A stretch of DNA of 64,000 nt from CALODP01 sp942492055 (GCA_942492055.1 CALODP010000015.1:682001-746000); one strand, 5' to 3'; shown: positions 18,798 through 27,988, counted from the first letter of the stretch. Translations and numbers: made by a program. The notes: generated by a model not told the origin, from the sequence alone.

Positions 18798-19171
18798 TAT
18801 CATATTGTTGATCGAGCAGAAAGATTTCTCCTATATCAGGGGTTTTTGCAAACAGGAAACTCCGGAGGCAAAGGAGCAAGAAACCGGAGGGAGAGTCTAA
18901 GTTATTTTTTTATAATGATATTATTTGTCAAACGAATAACCGATAAGAATATGATTATAAAGCAATAGTCGGAAGTTATTCCTTTATTTATATTCGTGAT
19001 TCCGTTCTTTTTTTCGCGAGAACCTTTCTTCGGATAAAACCATATCTCCGGGCAAATGGTTGTAATAGAAGCAGATAAACAGAGTATCCCGAACCACTCT
19101 TTTTCGGGTAATAACCCTTACTGATAACAAGAGACAAAATCAAAATATCTTAAGATTTTTATGAGTACGCT
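18798..19171. other. Intergenic region upstream of recQ
   Basis: About 370 bp with no coding potential that I can support. A short ctccgg/ccggag inverted repeat lies near 18874-18898, followed by a T-rich stretch after 18904. It could be a weak terminator for the protease gene, but the stem is only six pairs. No clear promoter for recQ. Confidence 0.35.
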
Positions 19172-21340
19172 ATGCTAAATAAAGCCGGTAAAATATTATC
19201 CGATATTTTCGGGTATGAGGAATTTCGTCCTTTGCAAGAAGAGATTATCAAGAGAACTTTGGAGAAAAAAGATTCTCTGGTGATAATGCCGACCGGAGGA
19301 GGAAAATCCTTATGCTATCAGATTCCGGCGCTTTTGTTTGAGGGAATTACAATAGTCCTTTCTCCGCTGATCTCCTTGATGAAAGATCAGGTTGAGCAAT
19401 TAAGGGAGGTTGGGGTAAATGCTGTTTGTTTGAATAGTTCTTTATCTGGAGAGGAATATGCCGAAAATATTCATTTGCTACGATGTGGCAAGGCAAAATT
19501 ATTATACATAGCTCCCGAAACACTCTCTCAGGATAGAACAATAAATCTGCTGAAAGAACTTAAGATAGATTGCTTTACCGTAGATGAAGCCCATTGTATT
19601 TCGGAATGGGGGCATGATTTTCGTCCGGATTACAGGAATATCGCCGAAATAAAGAAGCAATTTCCCGGATCGGTTTGTGTCGCTTTTACCGCGACCGCAA
19701 CTCCGAGAGTAAGAGAGGATATAAAAAAATCTTTACGTCTTAAGAACCCCAAAGACTTTATTGCCAGCTTCAACAGAGAGAACCTTTTTCTTGAAATTAT
19801 ACCAAAAGGGAACGGAAAAGATCAGATTAAAAAGCTGCTAACCCGATATCCCAATCAATCGGGGATAATATATTGTTTCTCCCGTAATCAGGTAGATTCT
19901 TTGGCTTCGGAACTTATGGAAGACGGATATTCCGTAAAACCTTATCATGCCGGGCTATCGGACGATGAGAGGAGAAGGAATCAGGAGATGTTTATACGAG
20001 ATGATATTCAGATTATTGTAGCTACCGTAGCATTCGGTATGGGTATTAATAAATCGAATGTTCGTTTCGTAATACACCACGATTTACCTAAGAATATAGA
20101 ATCGTATTATCAGGAAATCGGGAGAGCGGGAAGAGACGGATTAAGGGCGCATTGTCTTCTTTTGTTTAGTTATTCCGATACAATGAAGCTAAAGTATTTT
20201 ATCAATCAGAAAGAGGCTCTTGAAAAGCAGATAGCGATAAAGCATTTGAATTCGATGCTCGATTACGCTGAAACCGGCGTATGCCGAAGAGTTCCTCTGC
20301 TTAATTATTTCGGGGAAGATTATGAAACCGAAAACTGTGGCATGTGTGATAATTGCAAGGGAGGGGATAAAAATCTTGTAGATGTTACCATCGCGGCTCA
20401 AAAGTTTCTGTCGTGCGTTAAAAGAACCGGTGAATTATTCGGAGCTCATTATATTACCGATGTTTTGCGCGGATCGAACGGGGAGAAAATAATTACCAAT
20501 AGGCATAATGAGTTATCGACATACGGAATTGGTAAGGAATATTCTAAGAAACAATGGGTTAACTTAGCTTTTCAATTTCAGAGAGAAGATCTTCTGGCGA
20601 AAGATGAATTCAAAGGGGGATTGAGGCTAACCGAAAAAGCGTATCATGTTCTGAAAGGGAAGATGAATATTAACGGAAGAATTATCGCGGACGCGGAACC
20701 GAAAAAAGATATTATTATCACCGAGAACTACGATAAAGACCTTTTCGCCGAGTTAAGGAAGCTGAGGAAAAAATTGGCCGACAAAGTTCATCTTCCGCCG
20801 TTTGTTATTTTTTCGGATAAGTCTCTTACTGAAATGTCGGTTATATATCCGGTAAACAAAGCTGAGTTTATGAAAGTAAACGGAGTGGGGAATACCAAGT
20901 TCGAGAGATACGGAAAGCTATTTATCTCCGCTGTAATAGAGTATTGCAAAAAGAATGGTATTAAACCGAACGGAAAGGAGATTGATGATTCCAGTCCTTT
21001 CGCGGTAAAAGAAGGGGGGAAAAGATACGAGAGTTGCGGAGAAAAGTTTAACAAAGGAATGACTTTTAGCGAGATAGCGGCCGAAACAAAATATAAGAGA
21101 AGCACAATAATAAATCATCTGTTCGAATACGGGGAAGAAAATAAATTACAAAATCCGGAAAGACTTCTTGAAGAATCTCTGATACCTGAAACGGAAAGGG
21201 AAGAGATTCTAAATTTGTTTGATAAGATCGGAATTGACAAAGGGGAAGAGATATCTTCGGCCATAAAAAAGAAGATTAAACCGGATGAAATAAGGTTGCT
21301 GGAGATATATTATCTGGCCGGCATAGAGCTAAAAGAATAA
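19172..21340 (+). CDS. recQ: ATP-dependent DNA helicase RecQ
   Basis: Length is 722 aa. A 3'-5' superfamily 2 helicase for recombination and fork repair. Visible parts: Walker A PTGGGKS (about 40-46), DEAH box in VDEAHCISEWGHDFRPDY (Asp138), motif III AFTATATP, motif V/VI AFGMGINK and QEIGRAGRDG. The zinc-binding cysteines (CRRV, then CGMCDNC) start the RQC domain. An HRDC domain (about 528-600) reads through LRKKLADKVHLPPFVIFSD. The C-terminus (about 615-722) adds an HTH_40-like helix-turn-helix (GMTFSEIAAETKYKRSTI). This extended RQC-HRDC-HTH form is longer than the E. coli enzyme (about 610 aa) but common in Bacteroidota. Confidence 0.95.
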   Translation: MLNKAGKILSDIFGYEEFRPLQEEIIKRTLEKKDSLVIMPTGGGKSLCYQIPALLFEGITIVLSPLISLMKDQVEQLREVGVNAVCLNSSLSGEEYAENIHLLRCGKAKLLYIAPETLSQDRTINLLKELKIDCFTVDEAHCISEWGHDFRPDYRNIAEIKKQFPGSVCVAFTATATPRVREDIKKSLRLKNPKDFIASFNRENLFLEIIPKGNGKDQIKKLLTRYPNQSGIIYCFSRNQVDSLASELMEDGYSVKPYHAGLSDDERRRNQEMFIRDDIQIIVATVAFGMGINKSNVRFVIHHDLPKNIESYYQEIGRAGRDGLRAHCLLLFSYSDTMKLKYFINQKEALEKQIAIKHLNSMLDYAETGVCRRVPLLNYFGEDYETENCGMCDNCKGGDKNLVDVTIAAQKFLSCVKRTGELFGAHYITDVLRGSNGEKIITNRHNELSTYGIGKEYSKKQWVNLAFQFQREDLLAKDEFKGGLRLTEKAYHVLKGKMNINGRIIADAEPKKDIIITENYDKDLFAELRKLRKKLADKVHLPPFVIFSDKSLTEMSVIYPVNKAEFMKVNGVGNTKFERYGKLFISAVIEYCKKNGIKPNGKEIDDSSPFAVKEGGKRYESCGEKFNKGMTFSEIAAETKYKRSTIINHLFEYGEENKLQNPERLLEESLIPETEREEILNLFDKIGIDKGEEISSAIKKKIKPDEIRLLEIYYLAGIELKE

Positions 21341-21378
21341 TAATCTGACTATCGGTTAAGGAGTAGAACCGGATGTGG

Positions 21379-22046
21379 AAAATTTTCTTAATTAATTTAA
21401 GAATTCTTTAAAATATTTCTTGACTATAAATATTAATTTCTCCAAGTTGCATTTACTCCGTTCTGGCAAGACCACTCAGGAGAGAAAATATACCGGGAAG
21501 AGTGCTTATTTTATCCTAATTGCTCATATTCCGAATATTACTCATAATCCTGTTATTCCCAAATAAGTTACTCAATCCCGAAGGGGAATATCCATTCCCG
21601 CGATCGTAATTAAAAATATTATCAATTTATAATTAACCGCTCTTTGACATATTGGTCGAACGAGAATACTCGTTGTATCGCGAGAAAGAAATTGGTAAAG
21701 AAAACTATTGTAATAATTCCGATGAAACAATATGGGGAAAGGGGAAATGCTTCTGTTTTTCTCTCTTTCTTAAGGGGGGAAAGTCAAAGAGATCAAATAT
21801 TAATTTCCCATATTTTCCGAAAGGAAATCGAATTAGGGAGCGATCAAAGCAAAATGAAGATCGATCAAAATAATTAGCAGGAAAGAGGAAAAGATAGTTA
21901 GTCGTAAAATCAAATTAGCAGTGGAGCGGGGAGATCGTAGAGTAAGAATTTATTTCGTTAAGCTCGAGAATTTTCCGACAAGTTCGAAATTCTTTTGTCG
22001 GAGAAGAAATTTTCCCGGTGAGCTCGAAATTTTGTCATTTTGGGAT
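21379..22046 (+). repeat. Dispersed repeat, copy 1, with boxA-like motif
   Basis: From 21379 to about 21875 this matches 48371-48867 at one constant offset (26,992 bp) with scattered substitutions. By eye identity is near 85-90 percent over the first 355 bases. Shared landmarks: an AT-rich start, a GAAGGGGAATA core, the boxA-like GCTCTTTGACA (21639-21649), and an agcgatcaaagcaaaatgaa block followed by gatcgatc at 21859. Beyond that the copies differ, but a gagaagaaatttt...ttttggga tail recurs here (about 22000-22046) and in copy 2. No convincing protein is encoded; short frames crossing it are not conserved between copies. Confidence 0.8.
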
Positions 22047-22277
22047 AAAAGTTGCGTATTTAGACGAAAAAGAGGGTTTTAAAAGAATAAGGTTTCGGCT
22101 AAGGGGGGATTATTTCTGCTTTATGAATATCACAATCTTGTTTATGAAATTCGAACTGACTTACGGAAAAGTGGTTGTAATTCGGAATTATAGTTTTCGT
22201 TATCGGAAAAGAGGCTTGTAGTTTCCGTATGGTAATAATAATTCACTGATTGATGTTTTTTATTTCTTGGAGTAGGT

Positions 22278-22991
22278 ATGAGAATATCTCAAATAATGTA
22301 CGACGGAATGATAAATTCCATAGTATCCTTCGGGCAGAGGTATCAAACTATCATTGCTCAATTTCCGATTTTGGGCACGTCTTTTACTCTTTTGCAAAAT
22401 AAGAAAGCTGAAATAGACGCGCTTGATCTCGAGTTACAAGATCTTATTAAGGGGAAAAAGGAGCTGAGGGATTCCGCAAAGAAGACCCTTATTGAGATGC
22501 TTGCACGTTTATCAGATTTATGTTTATCATACGCAATAAATACAAACAATACATCTCTGCGGGAAATAATGGATACTTCCAAATCGAAATTGGATAAAAT
22601 TCGATTGGATTATCTAGGGCACCGCGCCGCAGATCTCATCGGTTCATTAAGAGCAAATAGGGAGGGGCTTGCGTTGTATAGCGTTACCGATGAAATGGTT
22701 GATGAAGCGGAAGAACAATTAATTGTTTTTAATGTAGCCCAAGCCAGTAAGAAAGCAGCGTACGCTACCAAGTCGGCTAAACTTGCTGAAATGGAGACGC
22801 TTTTTAAGGAAGCCAGAGGGATTCTTGATAATGATCTGGATAATCAGATAATTCTGATTAAAGATGGGAATCCGGCGATTTATCAGGAATATCTAAATCT
22901 CAGAAAGCTGACTTATTATCCGGCAAGTCATGAAGATGATGACGAATCGGTAGATAATGGCAACATTCCGGAAGGAGAAGGGGGAAATTAA
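22278..22991 (+). CDS. Helical protein of unknown function
   Basis: Length is 237 aa with a good ribosome-binding site (ggag at 22270). No signal peptide and no recognisable catalytic motif. The sequence is almost entirely predicted helix, with long charged amphipathic stretches (residues about 40-90, 110-135, 145-195), and ends in an acidic disordered tail (EDDDESVDNG...). It may be a structural or scaffolding coiled-coil protein. It is preceded by repeat copy 1 and followed by a region full of degenerate repeats, so it looks like accessory gene content. I do not recognise the family. Confidence 0.65.
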   Translation: MRISQIMYDGMINSIVSFGQRYQTIIAQFPILGTSFTLLQNKKAEIDALDLELQDLIKGKKELRDSAKKTLIEMLARLSDLCLSYAINTNNTSLREIMDTSKSKLDKIRLDYLGHRAADLIGSLRANREGLALYSVTDEMVDEAEEQLIVFNVAQASKKAAYATKSAKLAEMETLFKEARGILDNDLDNQIILIKDGNPAIYQEYLNLRKLTYYPASHEDDDESVDNGNIPEGEGGN

Positions 22992-23267
22992 GGTAGTTGT
23001 GTAGTCTTTCTTTTCCCATGGTTTTTCCGTAATTCCTCATCATATAGTATAAGGGAAAAACATGATTATTCTGTTGTTGGTACGCGCTTTTCTCCGTCGC
23101 ATAACGGAGAAGCCTTGCGGATATTGTTCAAGTCTCTTTGCCTTTTATTTATTTCTTTTTTTCGTGGTGTTTTCGTTCGGCCGGTGTTTGAGTTTCTTCT
23201 CTGATTGGTTTGTTGCATTTCATGTATGTTTTTACGAGTGGATCTTAGCTTAGTGAATTGAGCTAAT

Positions 23268-23344
23268 GGGTGTACTTTTGTCTTGATGCGTCAGTGACCT
23301 TATTTCGACAAGCTCAGTAACCACACACGCAAAAGTACCAAAAG
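23268..23344 (+). repeat. Interrupted copy of the GTACTTTTGT palindromic repeat
   Basis: Starts ggtgtacttttgtcttgat and ends caaaagtaccaaaa, the two arms of the intact repeat at 23543. The loop is replaced by about 40 bases including tttcgacaagctcagtaacc. That insert resembles another intergenic repeat motif I associate with many bacterial genomes. This looks like one short repeat nested in another. Confidence 0.6.
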
Positions 23345-23542
23345 GGAAGAGTGGGAGGATGTTTATTCTTCTTTTGTTTTGCAGCTTTTTGATTTATACG
23401 GATGTCTGATTTGTTCTGCTTCAGAACGGTTTTATTATTGAGTAAGAGTTTTATATTGAATGAATCGTAATTATCGTTTTGTTAATGATCCTCTTCTAAT
23501 ATCTTGATTTCTTTTGTTTCTGGCTTTGTGATTATGATATGG

Positions 23543-23720
23543 GGTGTACTTTTGTCTTGATACAAAAGTACCAAAAAATCAAGACTGTAAAAGAATCTCC
23601 TGAAATTCTACTCTCTTCGCTAAAAGAGATAAACTCGCGGAACAAAGGACGTTCCACTCAGACAGTATCTCTTTTTTTACGCTCAGTTCGCATAATTTCC
23701 GAGACGGAGATTCTTTTAAT
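23543..23720 (+). repeat. Palindromic intergenic repeat (GTACTTTTGT...ACAAAAGTAC)
   Basis: Perfect 10-bp arms at 23546-23555 and 23562-23571 with a six-base loop. They are followed by a further ~150 bp (caaaaaatcaagactg, then ctcctgaaattctac) that I recall as a recurrent intergenic element in Bacteroidota genomes. That recollection is knowledge rather than something shown here. Confidence 0.6.
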
Positions 23721-24015
23721 GTCGGAAGGGATGATTTGTAGGAAGATGGGGTTTACTTTGAGAAACAGATATATGAAGTATATGAATACTAAAGAATGTG
23801 GTAGTAATATTATCTGCTATCAGAAAGAGGAGTATTGTTTATAATATATGATTATGATGGGGCATATGAAAATAATAATGGTCAATGATGCAAATCCGTT
23901 TGGATGAGATTTCTTGGATATCAAAACAAAAAATGCTATTTTAATTAAAATTGTAATAGGAAAATATAAATTAACTTACTGGAATTTGAAATACTATATT
24001 AATATTGAGGTAATC

Positions 24016-24570
24016 GTGAGAGTTATTTTAGTATTTTTTTTAGTGACGACTTTTTGTTTTGCCCAATCCAAGATAATATCAACTGTATCTATTCAGTCTG
24101 ATCTAAGAACTAAACCATCTGTCTTAGGAAAGACTATCATGAAAATAAATCCTGGAGAGAAAATTGAATTTCTGGATTTCGAAGAGGAATTTTATTATGT
24201 GAAATACAAGGACACATGTGGCTTTCTAATAGAATCATGGATAAAGGATATTGATACAGTAAAATATTATCTTAAAATTAAAAAAGGAATAGATCCTTTT
24301 ATACCTGAATTAACTTATAAACAGAAAGAAATTGAGCGATATATCAAAAGAAATCCTCATATTAGAGAATCATTTAAAGATGCGTTAAGAGCAGAGATGA
24401 TCGAATTAGGAATGACTAGAGAAATGGTAAGATACGCATGGGGTAGGCCTGATGATATCAATATAAATGTAGGATCTTGGGGAATAAGTGAACAATGGGT
24501 ATACTCAAAAAATAATGAATATCGGTTTGCCTATTTTGATAATGGCATTCTTGATAGTTATCAAGAATAA
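24016..24570 (+). CDS. Secreted SH3-like domain protein with BamE/SmpA-like C-terminal domain
   Basis: Length is 184 aa from GTG 24016, chosen because TGAGG lies just upstream and a clean signal peptide follows (residues 1-17, ending TFCFAQ); a longer frame to 23914 lacks these. Residues about 25-75 are a bacterial SH3 domain (DLRTKPSVLGKTIMKINPGEKIEFLD...YYVKYKDTCGFL), likely binding cell wall or protein ligands in the periplasm. The C-terminal ~60 residues (ELGMTREMVRYAWGRPDDIN...WVYSKNNEYRFAYFDNG) resemble the SmpA/OmlA fold of BamE-type lipoproteins. Function is unknown. Its AT-rich codon use resembles the flanking repeat region. Confidence 0.75.
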   Translation: MRVILVFFLVTTFCFAQSKIISTVSIQSDLRTKPSVLGKTIMKINPGEKIEFLDFEEEFYYVKYKDTCGFLIESWIKDIDTVKYYLKIKKGIDPFIPELTYKQKEIERYIKRNPHIRESFKDALRAEMIELGMTREMVRYAWGRPDDININVGSWGISEQWVYSKNNEYRFAYFDNGILDSYQE

Positions 24571-24628
24571 TCTTAATAATAAATTAAGTTCTATTATATA
24601 ATTCTTTTAAAAATCTATGAGGAAAATA

Positions 24629-24823
24629 ATGGCTAGATATTGTGTGAACAAATACGGTGATCATGAGGTGCATAAGGTTGCTGATTGCAATCATTTACCA
24701 AATAACGAAAATCGGATAGATTTTAATGCAGATACCGATAGTGCTGCAATGAGAAAAGCTAAGACTTATTATCCTAATGCAGATGGTTGTAGCTACTGCA
24801 TGCCTGCTTATCATAAGAAATAA
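24629..24823 (+). CDS. Small Cys/His protein of unknown function
   Basis: Length is 64 aa from ATG 24629, with GAGG seven to ten bases upstream; ATG 24617 would add four residues. Conserved-looking features are RYCVNKYGDHEVHK, a CNHLP block, and a closing DGCSYCMPAYH. Four cysteines and several histidines in C...C...CxxC spacing suggest a single zinc site. I recall a widespread family of ~60-residue bacterial proteins with the same DHEVHxxxCxxLP...GCxxC layout, without known function. Follows the SH3 protein by 58 bp. Confidence 0.7.
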   Translation: MARYCVNKYGDHEVHKVADCNHLPNNENRIDFNADTDSAAMRKAKTYYPNADGCSYCMPAYHKK

Positions 24824-25141
24824 TATATTATTAATTGTCGAAATAAGTAATTTATCGGATTAGTAAAGCAACAAAGGAATGAGGTAGTGAGCTTTTCTTT
24901 TGTAAAGGAGTTTTCTATGCTTTTTTGCCTAATTTGTATTAGTCCATTTTTGTAATTGCATATCCTTTGATAAATTTTCCTGTCAGAGTAAGCATAATTT
25001 AATATTCTAGAAAAAATAATATTTTTTAGAATCTCTCCCATATCCAACAAAGATTATCAATTAAACTCTTTATTTCTCGAATAAAAATTGGTATACTCAA
25101 AAAAGTAATAAATTGGCTCTTTTGGGGAAGCCAAAAATGTA
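24824..25141. other. AT-rich intergenic region before the MocR regulator
   Basis: About 320 bp with no supported gene. A minus-strand open frame is low complexity and starts without a ribosome-binding site. The region ends in the palindrome listed separately. Confidence 0.4.
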
Positions 25142-25160
25142 TTAACTTCTTGAAGTTAAT
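25141..25160. promoter_or_regulatory. Perfect palindrome, candidate operator of the MocR regulator
   Basis: ATTAACTTC and GAAGTTAAT arms (25141-25149, 25152-25160) flank a TT centre. It lies 16 bp before the regulator start, over its ribosome-binding region. Position and symmetry suggest autoregulation by the downstream GntR/MocR protein. No T-run follows, so it is not a terminator. Confidence 0.55.
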
Positions 25161-25176
25161 TAACCGAGGAGTGTTG

Positions 25177-26664
25177 ATGATCTTCTTAAATCTCGATCGA
25201 AAGAGTGAGCAGCCGATGTTTCGGCAGGTCTTCGATCAGCTGAAGAAGAGGATAGAGCAGGGTGTTTTGAAGCCGGGGGAAAAGCTTCCTTCGACAAGGG
25301 CATTCTCTAATCAACTCGGGATTAATCGCGCTACCATTTACAAAGCATATCAGGAATTATGGGCACTGGGCTATATAGAAAGTCGCTCGGGGTCATACTC
25401 ATATATTCGTCAACCCAGACAAATAAAAGCCAAGGATACCGAAGCACCGAAGAGGGGAATGGATTGGAAGAATACTTTTAGTCCAAACGCCGAGAAAGTC
25501 TTCGAGATGTTCGGAAGAGCTTATTATCCGTTCAACGAAAACGCCCCCGAATTCGACGGAATCGATTTCGGAAAGTTGCGCCCCGATACCAGAATATTTC
25601 CCGTAAAAGAGATAAGACAATCATTTTCGAAAGTGATTGCCGATGACGGGGAATATGTATTGGATTACGGGGAGAGCAAAGGATATAAGCCTTTAAGGGA
25701 ATATATAGTGAAGCGATCTGGGATGCACGGGGTATCGGCGGATATTGAGGAGATACTTATTACAAATGGCGCGCAGGAAGCGATAGATTTGATAATGAAA
25801 CTATTCGCGAAGCCGGGGGGAAGAGTATTAACAGAATCCCCAACGTACGGCATGATCTTTCCCTCGGTAACGTATTACAACTGCGAGCTGGTAGGTATTC
25901 CGATGACGGATGACGGAATAGATTTGGATAAGTTGGAAGAGGAGATAAAGAAAGAGAAACCTCTTTTCCTCTATACCATGCCGAATTTCCATAATCCTAC
26001 GGGAATAACAACAAGTCAGGAACACAGAGAGGAATTACTTTCTATTTGCGAGAAATATTCTGTTCCGGTTGTTGAAGACGCTTTCGAGGAGGAGATGAAA
26101 TATTTCGGGAAAGTAGCTCTTCCGTTAAAATCGATGGATTATGAGAATATTGTAATCTATATAGGAAGTTTCTCTAAAGTATTGTTTCCGGGAATGAGAA
26201 TAGGTTGGATAGCCGCCGATAAGGAATGTGTGGAAAGATTAGCCATACTCAAGAGATTCGGAGTAATAAGTTCTTCTTTACCCGAGCAGGCGGCGTTGGC
26301 AGAGTTTTGTTCGCGGGGTAATTACGAATTACATTTGAAAAAGATACATAAAATATATCGTAAAAGAATGCAGGCGGCTGTAAGCGCATTGCACGAAAAT
26401 ATTAAGAATAAGAATGTTTCATGGATAGAACCGAACGGAGGATTTACACTTTGGATTAAGATGATCGATTGTCCGATAGGATACGATGCGATAAGTGATA
26501 TTTTCGAAAGGAATAGTATCAGAGTAGCGTTAGGGAAAGATTTTTTCCCGATAGATGATAAAGAGAAATATTTTAGGATGGCTATATCAAGCTTGAATGA
26601 AGAGGAGATTGCAAAGGGTATCGAAAGGTTAGCGCGCGGAATAGAAGAAGTATATAACGGCTAA
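25177..26664 (+). CDS. MocR/PdxR-type GntR regulator with aminotransferase domain
   Basis: Length is 495 aa from ATG 25177 (GAGGAG upstream); a longer frame from 25150 would run through the palindrome. Residues 1-80 are a GntR winged helix (QPMFRQVFDQLKKRIEQG...LPSTRAFSNQLGINRATIYKAYQEL). Residues about 115-490 are a fold-type I aminotransferase domain with the PLP Schiff-base Lys334 in SFSKVLFPGMRIGW. MocR proteins sense PLP or an amino-compound adduct and regulate vitamin B6 or amino-acid genes; no pdx genes are adjacent. The next gene, 27 bp on, is a free-standing aminotransferase, the probable target and ancestral relative. Confidence 0.9.
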   Translation: MIFLNLDRKSEQPMFRQVFDQLKKRIEQGVLKPGEKLPSTRAFSNQLGINRATIYKAYQELWALGYIESRSGSYSYIRQPRQIKAKDTEAPKRGMDWKNTFSPNAEKVFEMFGRAYYPFNENAPEFDGIDFGKLRPDTRIFPVKEIRQSFSKVIADDGEYVLDYGESKGYKPLREYIVKRSGMHGVSADIEEILITNGAQEAIDLIMKLFAKPGGRVLTESPTYGMIFPSVTYYNCELVGIPMTDDGIDLDKLEEEIKKEKPLFLYTMPNFHNPTGITTSQEHREELLSICEKYSVPVVEDAFEEEMKYFGKVALPLKSMDYENIVIYIGSFSKVLFPGMRIGWIAADKECVERLAILKRFGVISSSLPEQAALAEFCSRGNYELHLKKIHKIYRKRMQAAVSALHENIKNKNVSWIEPNGGFTLWIKMIDCPIGYDAISDIFERNSIRVALGKDFFPIDDKEKYFRMAISSLNEEEIAKGIERLARGIEEVYNG

Positions 26665-26691
26665 ACCATACATATAAAATTTGAGGGTTCT

Positions 26692-27900
26692 ATGAACTTA
26701 GAAAAGATACTCGCAACAAGAACTTCCAACATAAAAGCGAGCGCGATTAGGGAATTATTGAAAATCGCCAAGACACCAGGCATGATCTCCCTGGGGGGAG
26801 GATTACCTTCTCCGGAGAGTTTTCCGTTAGAACTGATCCCTGAACTTACGGAAAAGGTCATGACAAAATATGGTGGGCTCGCACTTCAATACGATCCGAC
26901 CGAAGGCTTTCTACCATTACGTAAGGGATTGATAGAGTACCTAGCCAACAAGGGAATAAGAGCGGAACTAGAGAACATTTATATTACCAGCGGAAGCCAG
27001 GGATTCCTGGACGCGCTCGGTAAACTATTGATTAGCCCGGGGGATTATGTCGCCGTAGAAGGACCGACATATTTGGCTGCTCTACAATCCTTTAACGCCT
27101 ACGAGCCGAATTATCTGGTAATGGAGACTGACGACGAGGGGGTAATTCCGGAAGCAGTAGAGAATTTGCTGAAGAATTACCCTGTAAAATTCGTTTACAT
27201 GGTTCCTACATTTCAGAATCCTTCGGGAAAAACGATCGGATTGGAAAGAAGAGAAAAGATAGCGGAAATAATAAAGAGATACGACGCGCTTCTGATAGAA
27301 GATGATCCTTACAGCGATCTTAGATATAGCGGGGAAGCGCAACCTACCATTAAATCTATGGCTCCCGATAATGTAGTTTACGTAAGTACTTTTTCGAAGA
27401 TATTCGCTCCGGGAATGAGGGTAGGATTCTACGTAGCTCCGGAAGAGATCGGGAAATGGATGTCGATTGTGAAGCAGGGAATAGATCTGCATACAAGCAC
27501 ATATTCCCAGGCTCTCGCTTCGGAATATCTGGCGGGAGGATTTTTACCGGGACAGATAGAAAAGATAAAGAAATTATATGGTCCTAAGATGTACGCGATG
27601 CTGGAAGCTATGGATAAATATTGCACCGGTTTGTTAAAGTGGTCGAAGCCGGAAGGGGGAATGTTTATTTGGGCGGAAGGACCGAAAGGAATGGATATGG
27701 AAAAAGTCTATTTCAAAGCAATTGAAAGGAAAGTGGGATATGTTCCTGGTAAATTCTTTTTCCCGAATCCGGAAGACGGACTTGAAACCGTAAGATTGAA
27801 TTATACCAATATTACGGTGGAACAAATAGATAAGGCAATCAAGATATTGAGTGAAGTATTGCAGGAAGAAACCTCCAAAATGGAAAAAGTGTTATTGTAG
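26692..27900 (+). CDS. PLP-dependent aminotransferase, LysN/2-aminoadipate type
   Basis: Length is 402 aa. Class I/II fold: ISLGGGLPSPESFP, the QYDPTEGFLPLRKGL block typical of LysN/MocR-related aminotransferases, EDDPYSDLRY, and PLP Lys236 in STFSKIFAPGMRVG. The substrate is probably an aromatic, branched-chain or 2-aminoadipate-type amino acid; it cannot be fixed from sequence. Lies 27 bp after the MocR regulator and is co-oriented, so it is probably co-transcribed and possibly controlled by it. Confidence 0.88.
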   Translation: MNLEKILATRTSNIKASAIRELLKIAKTPGMISLGGGLPSPESFPLELIPELTEKVMTKYGGLALQYDPTEGFLPLRKGLIEYLANKGIRAELENIYITSGSQGFLDALGKLLISPGDYVAVEGPTYLAALQSFNAYEPNYLVMETDDEGVIPEAVENLLKNYPVKFVYMVPTFQNPSGKTIGLERREKIAEIIKRYDALLIEDDPYSDLRYSGEAQPTIKSMAPDNVVYVSTFSKIFAPGMRVGFYVAPEEIGKWMSIVKQGIDLHTSTYSQALASEYLAGGFLPGQIEKIKKLYGPKMYAMLEAMDKYCTGLLKWSKPEGGMFIWAEGPKGMDMEKVYFKAIERKVGYVPGKFFFPNPEDGLETVRLNYTNITVEQIDKAIKILSEVLQEETSKMEKVLL

Positions 27901-27940
27901 TAAATAAGATAACTGTACTTGCAAACTTATCGATATCAAA

Positions 27941-27988
27941 CATTCTGCGGGGCAATCCCGGAAGATTGGAAAAGTCCCGCAAAGAATG
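27941..27988 (+). other. Hairpin downstream of the aminotransferase
   Basis: Arms cattct-gcggg (27941-27951) and cccgc-aa-agaatg (27976-27988) form 11 pairs with a two-base bulge. It is not followed by a T-run, so it is more likely an mRNA-stabilising or protein-binding structure than a classic terminator. Confidence 0.4.

Larger units (their letters stand above)
22992..24015. other. Repeat-rich intergenic region
   Basis: About 1 kb. It contains a nine-pair hairpin around 23087-23112 (tctccgt/acggaga core) and two copies of a palindromic repeat (listed separately). The open frames at 23062-23253 and 23539-23844 lie across these repeats, have no good ribosome-binding site and show no family signature, so I do not call them. 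Confidence 0.5.

Noticed and set aside
21644..21877. Two overlapping small open frames in repeat copy 1
   Set aside because: They lie in different frames over the same non-coding repeat and are not preserved in copy 2.
23539..23844. 101-aa open frame after repeat copy 1
   Set aside because: Starts inside the palindromic intergenic repeat and its codons follow that repeat sequence.
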